Shown here piece by piece: positions 48,158 through 57,357 of a stretch of DNA of 64,000 nucleotides (the stretch's first letter is position 1; each line of letters opens with the position of its first letter). The stretch is from Histomonas meleagridis. Taxonomy: Eukaryota > Parabasalia > Tritrichomonadida > Dientamoebidae. Position numbers and translations under genes: made by a program. The stretch covers positions 310,001-374,000 of the forward strand of contig WSYJ01000030.1 of the NCBI GenBank assembly GCA_020186115.1. The letters are read 5' to 3'. Below the pieces are notes generated by a model that saw nothing but the letters and a program-made list of their open reading frames with translations, had not been told where the DNA came from and did not search any database.

Positions 48158-51100
48158 ATGAATTTGGAACTAGAAGCAGAGAAAAATGAGGAAGAACTAG
48201 GTAAAATAATTAAAGAAGTTACAACAAGTATGGAACAAAAAATCAAAAATTTTTCTTCTGAAAACATTTCAGCATTCACAACTTCAATTCCAACCAAAAC
48301 ATTACTTGACTATCAAAATGAGCGGGAATTAGCAATATCCAAAATAGAAAGTGAAACATCACAAATATCACCCACATCTTATTTTGAAAAATTATTTGAC
48401 CAATGCCAAAACTTAAAAATTCCCACAATTTCACTTACAAATTTTTTTGAAAATGAAATTTCTCGCATATTCCATTTAAAAGAAGTTACACTTTCACGAT
48501 TTGAAGACATCTCAATTCAAAAAGAATCATTACAAACTTATATCAATTATCAAAAAGAAATCACAACGGAAATTCATCAATGCGAATTGGCTTTAGCACG
48601 ACTAACATCCAAACTAACGCTTTTATCAACAGAAGATGATATTTTATATTATATTCGTTCATTTTTTCATTCATTTATACGTGAAATAATGCTTAAAACT
48701 TTTTTAACAATTTTTAAAACGTTTCCAATATCAAATCGATATACTATTATTAAAACATGTTTATCACATATTGAGAATGACATTAATTCATCAGCGCGTC
48801 AACACACGCCAAATCTTCCATTTTTATTAAACAATGAAAATGATTTAAACAATGAAATAATTCGATATCAAAAATTATTTAACATAAAAGCAAATTTTAA
48901 TGATGAAAATGGACAAATGTATTTATATCAAAGTGATTTATTATTTACTCAAAGTTTCGAACGAATCATCTCATTAAAACATAAACCTATAGAAGTACCT
49001 GAAATTACATATGAAGTTCAAAAGAATAATCGAGAATTAATTGATGAACAATTCTATAATGACATAGAAATTATTGTGAGTCTTCAAAACGTTTACGAGA
49101 TTGTAAAATCAAATGAAATCAAACAAATTTCAGAGTACATCAAAGAGACCGTTAACTCGTATAATCATACTATTGGCATCCGGAAAAGAATTGGAGATAC
49201 AAGTGGATTTTTAAAGAGAAAAGAAACTCTTCCACTAGAAAAGATCAAGTGTTGGTTACGACTTAAGATTTTAAACATTAGACTATTTTATGAAGGAATA
49301 TTAAGTTGCATTAATTTTTTCGAAGGTATTAAACAAAATATTAACAAAAGCCATTATACATTCCAACGTAATGAACATTTCCCAAAAATATTTAATGTTG
49401 TTAATGATGACAAAACAATTTTTTTTAAATCTGCAACCAAAAAATTTGATCTCATAATCAAAATTTTATTAAAAGTTGCGTCGTATTACATCCAATGTTA
49501 TAATCCCATAGAGAATTATGAGACCAAAAACAAAGTCATTGATTATTTAACAATTTTAGAACAAATCTTTGAGCTCGAATATAAATTCTGTGATTCCAAA
49601 CGCGAATTACTTCAAGTTTATTATGATATCTATCTACACAATCCACAAAAACATTATACTAAAGAAATATATAAAATAATTGAAGAAAAACCAATTTTTA
49701 ACTTAACTCTTTATAATTATTTTAATTATTCATTTAATGTATCAATCGAATTAATGAATGAAAGAGCAAAATTAATATATACATTATATGAATTACAAAT
49801 ATTTCATGAACGAAAAACTAATAATTCATTACCTTCATTTTATCCTTATTTCGATCGACCCTCATTAATACAATGTAAAACTAATTTCCGTTTTTTCATT
49901 GAATCAATTCCATTAAATCCATTTGAAGTATATCCATCGTTATCAATAATATTTAAATTTTTAAAAATTGGTGAAGAGATTTCACATGACATTTCACAGG
50001 GAATTGATTTCAAAGGTTTACAATATTTCAATTATTTACACCTATCGGTGATCAAAGAAATGAACAAACAAATTAATAAAATGATATTAAATGGATTTAT
50101 ACCATTTGATCCACGGAATTATCCATTTCATTGTAATATTTCCAAATCTGTTTCATCGTTTATTATTTCTCCATTTTTGTTTGATATTAATTCGATTTTT
50201 TCATTAATTAAATCAAATCCAAAACATAAACAACTTCGATTTGGTTTGAAGTATATAAATGTTTTGTTAATATCATTTAAATTATTTAAATATTTGTTGA
50301 TTAGTGATATATTACAAAACATTTATATGTTCCAAAACGAAATTTCTCAAACACTTGAAAACGATATATTTATGAAACCATTTCTCGAGTTACTTAAAAA
50401 ACATAACGAAGAAGAAGAAAAAGAAAATAATTCGAATTCCAAATTATTAAATTTCGCGTTAAACGATTTCGAATTTGTTGGAATCGATTTTAATGACAAA
50501 GATGAAATATTAAATGAAAATGTTTTGTTGAAATTACTTCAGTTCCAAATGTTACATTGTATCATTTTAGAGATATCGATTCGTTATAACTATTTGTTAC
50601 TCGACAATAATTTCATCATCGAATATTTCGGACTTTCGAATGATGACACAGATGACATCGATTTGTTTTTAACGCAACAAATCCCTAAAGAAGAACAAAC
50701 GCAAATCGATGATAAGAAATTTGTTCGTTCATTAATGATACAAAAGTTTCTATATGAGCATCAAAACATTCTCAACAACAATAAAAAAGCGAAGAAGAAC
50801 ATCGAATATTTCTCTGTAAATATATTCATCACGAAATCGAACATCCGCAAAAACTTATACAAAAAATATCATAATAATAATAATATAAATGAAAATGAAT
50901 TATATAATAATTATATACAAGATGTAATCGATATATTTTCGGCATATTCATATCGATTAGAATTAGCATTAGTTTCACGTTTCATTCGACAATCTTTGAT
51001 GAATCATTCATTCATTGATTATTTTATCATCGATTCGACAAATATACAATTGATTAATGAAGTCGGACATATCCAAAATCATTTCGTAATTCCTTCATGG

Positions 51101-53500
51101 GTCGATTCATTATTATTACTTCGGAATGTTCCTTTGTTACTTCAATCGACAATATTTAAATATGCGTTTTATCATATGTTATTATTATATCAAATTATAT
51201 CAATCGAAAAATTCGAATGTTCATTAAGTCAATCGATAAATGAAATATTTAAAGCAATTAACGAAAATAATTTCCATTTCGAATCGCCAATGATCCAACG
51301 ATTAATGACTGAAATCACTCGTTTACCAGGCGGAAATGAATTCGATGTATCATCGAAATATCTTCAAGACAAATTAAAATATTTGTTACAACGTATAGAA
51401 CTTTCGTGTTATAAATCAGAAGAAAATTATATTTTTTCGTTGAATGAATCCAACAAAGAAAATTATGAAAAAATGAATTCGTTTCATCAACAATTGTATA
51501 AGCCATTGCTATCGAAACGATTTATATATAACTTAAATCGTTATATACCGAATTGGTGTGAAACTTTTTTGGGTAATTTTAATGATATCATCCGAAATGA
51601 TTTACAAAAACAAATCGCTGTAATTGATAATCGAATTAATTCTCTGTTGGAAGTACATCAGATTCATATTGTTATGGATAGCTCGCAAGCAATGATAGCT
51701 ATTTTGGAGTTCTTGAACATTGCGTTGACACATTCGAAGTTTAAGTTCTATTTCATTCGAATTTCTAATAATGTTTTCGATGATGAAAAGAAATTCGATT
51801 ATTTTAACTCCAAAAGATTTAATGAAATTGATCAATGGAATCGACAAATTGTATCCGAGTCAAATAACTTATTAACGCCGAAAGATGATGAAGGCAACAG
51901 CAATAAGAGAATGCCCGAAACGAGGATGCTTCTGTCTGAGATTGATGTTGCCAAACGAGTTTGCAATTCAATTTTGATAACACATCAAATTGATCAACTT
52001 CAAAAGTTCAAACAAAAAGTGAAAGATTTTGACATCAAACTAAACAAAATAAATCAGTTTGATTACAACGAAAATTTGAATGATTTAACGCCAAATGAAA
52101 TTTTATTGATGTTTAGGAACGAGAAAACATTGAACATATATAAAATTATTAATTATTTAACAAAGAAATTTTCAATTAAAGATATTAACGATATTTCACA
52201 TCAAATGTCGGCTCTACTTAATTTATATTTTAATAATTCAATTAAACAACTTCATTATACATGGAATATCATTACTAACTCAACAATAAAAGGCTACAAA
52301 CAAAACGTTGAACAAAAAGAGTTATATTATTTCTATCATAATTACGTCCTAAGTTGTAATAATTCACTTTATTCATCCGAAATTTCAAACAAATTATTTA
52401 ATGAAATTTTGTTAATAAATCATTATAATGATATCATTAAAGACAAAAAACATAGGAATCGAATATTAGACACCGAATTTAAGGATAAAATATCAAAAGA
52501 GTTCGATGACCTTTTAAAAGATTTAATACATCAAAAACAAAATCTGAAGTTAACGTTCAAAAGGCAAAAAAACGAATTTCTGAACAAAACTCAAGCAAAC
52601 ATTGACAAAGCAAAAGAAACAAAATTTGAATTCAAAAACGATCAAACAATTTTGCCGATCGAATCGAATTCAATTGACATAAATGAATTAAACAATGAAA
52701 TTAATAAGTTAAAAATCGAAGTGAAGAAACTTAGAATTGCTCGTTGCCTTTCTGGTATTGCTACACAACGTTTTTACGCTAAAAGAATTCAAACGTTTGG
52801 AATTGATTTAATGAATGAAAAATCAAAATTTTGGGAATCGAAACGCGATTTCAAGTTACAAAAGGCAGAAATGCGAAATCAGCTAAAGGAAGCGTATCAA
52901 CGACTTGAAGAGAATTCGATTGAAATCGAATCCTTAAAACAACAAATTGAAAATGAAAGACAAAACACTATAAAACTTGTGCAATGGAAAGCTCTGAACA
53001 CCAAAAAAGAAGAAGAGCTCAAAGAAAAGTTAGCCAAAATCACAAAGAATAATCAAGATATAATTAACATCGACGATTTACTTAAGAAAATTAAAAAGTC
53101 GAAAGAGAAATTGGAAGCGCTGAACAACGAAACGAATTTGATCCAGGAAGAACACCAAAAATCCATCAAAATGCCGATGATGCAAATCGAGAAAATCCGC
53201 AAAGAGATACAAAACGTAATAATAACGCGAACAGAGAACTTCAAAACAAAAAACTTCGAAGGTACAAACGGAAATGGAAATGAAGAAATGTTGAAGAAAC
53301 AAATTATCGATGAGAACTCATTGCTGAGGACTATAAATGAACAATTGCAGAGACAAATTGCGAATTTGGAAAATGAAAAAAATAAAATTCCAAATTTACA
53401 GAGTCAAATTCTAGCAAACAAATCGGCGGCGAAAGTGACAAAACAAATGGCGCGAAGCATAACGATACCGACGCCAAAGAGAACGCGCTCGTACAAATGA
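48158..53500 (+). CDS. Giant coiled-coil protein, possibly CCDC162-like
   Basis: A 1780-aa protein from the ATG at 48158 (an in-frame TTG precedes it). Most of it is long alpha helices. The N-terminus (1-180) is a helical region with EAEKNEEELGKIIKEV. The central region includes QVYYDIYLHNPQKHYTKEIYKII...YNYFNYSFNVSIELMNERAKLIYTL, which resembles the repeated CCDC162-type pattern LxCYEH...QRPxxD...YF..SY..EI..L...L. From about 1430 to 1760 it is a near-continuous coiled coil (EINKLKIEVKKLRIAR; AYQRLEENSIEIESLKQQIENE). CCDC162-type proteins are found in ciliated eukaryotes, so a flagellar or axostyle role is plausible but not shown. The last residues are basic (TPKRTRSYK). The stop codon lies inside the first unit of the 100-bp tandem array. 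Confidence 0.6.
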   Translation: MNLELEAEKNEEELGKIIKEVTTSMEQKIKNFSSENISAFTTSIPTKTLLDYQNERELAISKIESETSQISPTSYFEKLFDQCQNLKIPTISLTNFFENEISRIFHLKEVTLSRFEDISIQKESLQTYINYQKEITTEIHQCELALARLTSKLTLLSTEDDILYYIRSFFHSFIREIMLKTFLTIFKTFPISNRYTIIKTCLSHIENDINSSARQHTPNLPFLLNNENDLNNEIIRYQKLFNIKANFNDENGQMYLYQSDLLFTQSFERIISLKHKPIEVPEITYEVQKNNRELIDEQFYNDIEIIVSLQNVYEIVKSNEIKQISEYIKETVNSYNHTIGIRKRIGDTSGFLKRKETLPLEKIKCWLRLKILNIRLFYEGILSCINFFEGIKQNINKSHYTFQRNEHFPKIFNVVNDDKTIFFKSATKKFDLIIKILLKVASYYIQCYNPIENYETKNKVIDYLTILEQIFELEYKFCDSKRELLQVYYDIYLHNPQKHYTKEIYKIIEEKPIFNLTLYNYFNYSFNVSIELMNERAKLIYTLYELQIFHERKTNNSLPSFYPYFDRPSLIQCKTNFRFFIESIPLNPFEVYPSLSIIFKFLKIGEEISHDISQGIDFKGLQYFNYLHLSVIKEMNKQINKMILNGFIPFDPRNYPFHCNISKSVSSFIISPFLFDINSIFSLIKSNPKHKQLRFGLKYINVLLISFKLFKYLLISDILQNIYMFQNEISQTLENDIFMKPFLELLKKHNEEEEKENNSNSKLLNFALNDFEFVGIDFNDKDEILNENVLLKLLQFQMLHCIILEISIRYNYLLLDNNFIIEYFGLSNDDTDDIDLFLTQQIPKEEQTQIDDKKFVRSLMIQKFLYEHQNILNNNKKAKKNIEYFSVNIFITKSNIRKNLYKKYHNNNNINENELYNNYIQDVIDIFSAYSYRLELALVSRFIRQSLMNHSFIDYFIIDSTNIQLINEVGHIQNHFVIPSWVDSLLLLRNVPLLLQSTIFKYAFYHMLLLYQIISIEKFECSLSQSINEIFKAINENNFHFESPMIQRLMTEITRLPGGNEFDVSSKYLQDKLKYLLQRIELSCYKSEENYIFSLNESNKENYEKMNSFHQQLYKPLLSKRFIYNLNRYIPNWCETFLGNFNDIIRNDLQKQIAVIDNRINSLLEVHQIHIVMDSSQAMIAILEFLNIALTHSKFKFYFIRISNNVFDDEKKFDYFNSKRFNEIDQWNRQIVSESNNLLTPKDDEGNSNKRMPETRMLLSEIDVAKRVCNSILITHQIDQLQKFKQKVKDFDIKLNKINQFDYNENLNDLTPNEILLMFRNEKTLNIYKIINYLTKKFSIKDINDISHQMSALLNLYFNNSIKQLHYTWNIITNSTIKGYKQNVEQKELYYFYHNYVLSCNNSLYSSEISNKLFNEILLINHYNDIIKDKKHRNRILDTEFKDKISKEFDDLLKDLIHQKQNLKLTFKRQKNEFLNKTQANIDKAKETKFEFKNDQTILPIESNSIDINELNNEINKLKIEVKKLRIARCLSGIATQRFYAKRIQTFGIDLMNEKSKFWESKRDFKLQKAEMRNQLKEAYQRLEENSIEIESLKQQIENERQNTIKLVQWKALNTKKEEELKEKLAKITKNNQDIINIDDLLKKIKKSKEKLEALNNETNLIQEEHQKSIKMPMMQIEKIRKEIQNVIITRTENFKTKNFEGTNGNGNEEMLKKQIIDENSLLRTINEQLQRQIANLENEKNKIPNLQSQILANKSAAKVTKQMARSITIPTPKRTRSYK

Positions 53501-53972
53501 AATGCGATTAATAAATATTTGTATTTACTGTAATTCTTGTTGCGAAATGTGTAAATTTTCTGTAATGACTATGTGCATAGAGAACATACTTTATAAATGA
53601 AATGCGATTGATAAATATTTGTATTTACTGTAATTCTTGTTGCGAAATGTGTAAATTTTCTGTAATGACTATGTGCATAGAGAACATACTTTATAAATGA
53701 AATGCGATTGATAAATATTTGTATTTACTGTAATTCTTGTTGCGAAATGTGGAAATTTTCTGTAATGACTATGTGCATAGAGAACATACTTTATAAATGA
53801 AATGCGATTGATAAATATTTGTATTTACTGTAATTCTTGTTGCGAAATGTGGAAATTTTCTGTAATGACTATGTGCATAGAGAACATACTTTATAAATGA
53901 AATGCGATTGATAAATATTTGTATTTACTGTAATTCTTGTTGCGAAATGTGTAAATTTTCTGTAATGACTAT
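53495..53972. repeat. 100-bp tandem array starting at the stop codon of the coiled-coil gene
   Basis: 4.8 copies of an exactly 100-bp unit, with the landmark AATGCGATT at 53501, 53601, 53701, 53801 and 53901. Copies are almost identical: copy 1 has GATTAATAA where the others have GATTGATAA, and copies 3 and 4 have ATGTGGAAA where 1, 2 and 5 have ATGTGTAAA. The TGA stop at 53498-53500 belongs to copy 1, and each later copy repeats the same AAATGA context. Each copy contains TAAATA (TAAA is the trichomonad polyadenylation word, recalled), so the array may offer five alternative 3' ends. Confidence 0.95.
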
Positions 53973-54301
53973 ATGGCCATATAGTGATCATTATATGATG
54001 TGTAAATACACTGTAACATCGACTTAAATTATTGAATGTTGTGGAAAGTGCTTCTCAAATACGCAGACAGTCGAATGTGTTATCATATAAAGCATATCGG
54101 AGTTTTTTCAACATGCTGAAAGAACTTTCTTTTGAATATTTTCTTTATTCGTAAATAAACAGGAAAATATTAAAAATACAATTTATTCTCTCGAATTTTA
54201 TGATCATTTATAACAATTCAGTGAATATCAAACACACATTTGAAAATTTCGTTCATGTATTTTCGGAAAATATATAAATTTTATTTGCTTTTATTAACTT
54301 C
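53973..54301. other. Intergenic region after the 100-bp array
   Basis: It begins with an ATATGGCCATATAG palindrome (about 53971) right at the array end. The rest is AT-rich with no gene. Confidence 0.4.
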
Positions 54302-54862
54302 TAAATATGATTGAGAAATTTTTCTTCTTTAAAATCTTCAGCGAACGGATCTTCTTCAATGTTATTTGTCGTTACAATTTGCAACGAACTTTCGATTTCG
54401 TTGTTCTCATGTTCTGAATTTTCTTCTTCTTGAATATCATCAGAATGTTTCTTATGTTTGATTTTAATCAAAAGAATAACAATTAAAGTTCTTAAAATAA
54501 TTCTGATTATTACAGATCAAACAGAAATGATAATGACATTCCAATTTTCTTTCGTTTGAATTTCATTCGATAATAAAATTGTATAAAAATAAGAATAAAA
54601 ACTATAATAACTTGAATAAACAATGATCGTATAATCATAATAAATAAATTTTGTTTTAATATATGTATGTGATGAATTAAAAATTGAATATGAATATGAA
54701 TTCATTTGTGTTTCATATATCGTAATCGTTTGTGTAATAGAATATGAATATGTTAAAGTACTCATAAATGTTAATGAAGAATTAATGAAAAATGATTTTG
54801 TAAATGTATTTGTATTAGAAAATGTGTTTGAACGAGAAAATGTACTTACATTAATTTAATTG
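54302..54862 (-). pseudogene. C-terminal remnant of a surface protein related to 41262
   Basis: Read on the minus strand it gives a Ser/Thr-Phe stalk (TFSRSNTFSNTNTFTKSFF), then a Tyr/Ser-rich juxtamembrane stretch (LTYSYSITQTITIYE; YSSYYSFYSYFY) matching the positions before the membrane helix in the gene at 41262. A hydrophobic segment follows, broken by an in-frame TGA (54517), then a basic stop-transfer and an acidic tail ending EEDPFAEDFKEEKF. The ectodomain is missing: the sequence upstream (beyond 54862) has no match to it. The tail is well conserved, so the decay is recent or the tail was acquired by a partial duplication. Confidence 0.75.
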
Positions 54863-55224
54863 AAAATTAGGAAAGTCTAAAACTGAAAATCGGCTTATAA
54901 ATCATTTGATTTATTGAATTACATTACAAGTAATTGGTAAGAGGAATTTTGGAATAAACATTAAATGTGATATTTATTTCAAAATGGAACCACCCATATT
55001 CTGCGTTTTTATTAATATTGATATTGTGGGGTCTTGAAACGCAATAATTTCTTATTCAACATATTTCCAAATTGATCTGAATATAAAATTTTTAACAAAA
55101 AATTACAAAACAGAATGAAAGCCATATGGTGTTGAACAACAAATCGAATGCAGAGACAATAATTTATGAAGATAACAGAAATTCTAATGATTCCAATCAT
55201 TATCATTTTGTACAAACAAAATAA
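54863..55224. other. Intergenic region
   Basis: No recognisable gene; the ectodomain expected 5' of the remnant is not here. Confidence 0.4.
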
Positions 55225-55797
55225 TTAGCAACATTTTCCCTCCTCTGGTTCAACTCTTTCTTCAATTATAGTATTGGATGTTCGTTGCAATGACAAACTT
55301 GCAATTTTTTGAAGCAAATCATTTATTCCTGTATTTTCATATGCACTTACTTCAAAATAATGCATCTTAAAAGCTTTCGCTAGCTCATCGATGTCATGTT
55401 GCTGAACTTTTCTTTCATTTCTTCGATCTGATTTGTTTCCACATAAAATAAAGGATGGGCTTTCTTTCCCACAGTTTTCTTGAACATCATCTATCCATCC
55501 TCGAATTGCCCTAAATGAATTCATGTTGGATAAATCAAAAACCAAAACTGCAATTTCTGCATCTCTAAAATAAATATTAACAAGAGATCTGAATGCTTCT
55601 TGACCTGCGGTATCCCATAAATTTAATCCTACTTTAGTTTCGTTATACGTATAATATATGGTTGCAAAGCCAACTCCTAATGTACTTGGTATATTATCGA
55701 TTTCTTTATTTAATATCCTTTGAAGAATTGTAGTCTTTCCAACAGAAGAAGAACCGCATAAAACGACTTTTGTGTTTTTGCTCTTGGAGGGCATCAT
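55225..55797 (-). CDS. Rab-family small GTPase
   Basis: A 190-aa protein from the ATG at 55797. It carries all G motifs: P-loop GSSSVGKT (15-22), switch I STLGVGF, WDTAGQE in switch II, GNKSD (guanine base), and EVSAYENTGI in place of ETSAKTG. RabF-like elements LVNIYFRDAEIAVLVFDL and FRAIRGWIDDVQEN place it in the Rab family. The C-terminus EEGKCC carries two cysteines for geranylgeranylation. It would cycle between cytosol and membranes to direct vesicle traffic. Subfamily is uncertain; trichomonads have many expanded Rabs. SAK being replaced by SAY at G5 is a small deviation. The upstream in-frame extension starts from a TTG and is not used. Confidence 0.93.
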   Translation of the reverse strand: MMPSKSKNTKVVLCGSSSVGKTTILQRILNKEIDNIPSTLGVGFATIYYTYNETKVGLNLWDTAGQEAFRSLVNIYFRDAEIAVLVFDLSNMNSFRAIRGWIDDVQENCGKESPSFILCGNKSDRRNERKVQQHDIDELAKAFKMHYFEVSAYENTGINDLLQKIASLSLQRTSNTIIEERVEPEEGKCC

Positions 55798-57357
55798 TTT
55801 CTCCACTTGAAAATTCAATTGAAAAAAAATTGGTTTCGGTTATAACCACAAAAAGGCAACACACAACCGTTGAAGCAAAAATATTTCTGACCACTCTCTA
55901 CGAAACACTTCATTTACTTGCAATGCATATTTAACTCTTACAAATCAGGAAATACATCTTCATTTTTAGTTACTTTGATAAAAATTAATTTTGAGTTTTC
56001 CAAAATAGTACTATTTGATATTGGCAAAGTGGATTACCATGAATTAAATGATTCTGTTTTATAGAAATTAAAATAAAAAATTTTTATTACAAAGCAATTT
56101 ATTCTAATTATTAGCTGATGTAAATCAAATGTAATGGAATATTTTTGTTTCTATTCTCAGTATTTTAGTGAATTTGAATGTATATTGGTCAACTTCGGAG
56201 AGAACGGAGTCATACTGATTTTTCTTATGAAATTTCTAAATAAAAATTTACATCCATGAGAAACAAATTGATGGGGTTGTTATGATCAATTCTTCATTTG
56301 ACCGTTTATATTGGTGTTTTCATAGTATTTTGATCGGTCGGTATCACTTTTTCAATTATATGTACAAATAATCCAAATAATATTACTTCTTATGGATATA
56401 AATTTCAATTTAAAATATAATTTTATAAGAAGGATCGCTGTTGAGCTGGTTCTGGTTTTCTCATAAGAAGTACTAAAAATTTCTCATCAATTTAATTTGA
56501 GCTTAACTGTGTTAGATCTGTTCTAATGTTGTCTGAAATCGAATAATATTAATTTATTATTTGTATACAAATTGTATGAAAAATATATTCTTTCAATCAT
56601 TGAAATACATGTGAATTTGTACAAAATGCAAAATATATTTATACATTAAATAACAGAATATTCTTATATTTTAAAATAGCATTCGATATGTATAATTGAA
56701 AAAATTCATCAAAACAATTCCTGATAATCTTAGGATGATTCGAGATGGTCATACAATTTAATAACCCAACAAAAAAAATTGAATGACAATAAAAAATATT
56801 CAAATCGACGATACACAATAATGTCAACAATTAGAAAAAAAACAAATAAACGGCCACTCATTGGCACAAAAAATGAAAATTTTAACCGATATGAAAATTT
56901 AAAGTTCGAAACAACGAATCCGATATTATAATGAGTGAAATGCATAAAATAGTATTTATTCTTATAATAACAAATTTTTATCGGATCAAATAATATCATA
57001 GTTTTAATAATAGAGAGATAAGAAAGAAAAATATTCGAATTTTTTTGTAACGGACATACTGTTGAATTTTATCGGTTGATTGGCATTTGTCAGCCAATAA
57101 TTGTATTGAATAAATTCAAAAACTGCTGGTAGGTTTGGTAAGTATTGAAAATTGAATGGAATAAATTGATCCCAAAAGCGATCATCAAAATTAAAACACA
57201 TTTATTTTTATTAATTTACCATAATCGATTATATATATATATAAATTTATATGCATTAAATATAATTAAATAATATTTTTGAAAAAAAATTATTAATTTT
57301 GATGTATTTAAGAAGATATCGATATTTTAATATTTGAGAATAACTTCACCATTCATT
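55798..57357. other. Long intergenic region, AT-rich
   Basis: About 1.56 kb. The region holds only short minus-strand frames (56639-57201), none of a recognised family; one at 57004-57201 (FDDRFWDQFIPFNF) looks more protein-like than random but remains unassigned. A (TA)n run lies at 57229-57242. The ATG at 57358 directly follows TTCATT (initiator-like), which would make the 5' UTR only a few bases. Confidence 0.4.

Noticed and set aside
56639-57201. Minus-strand frames between the Rab and the surface protein
   Set aside because: Short, AT-driven and rich in Phe/Tyr/Ile, with no recognisable motif. Listed only as intergenic content.
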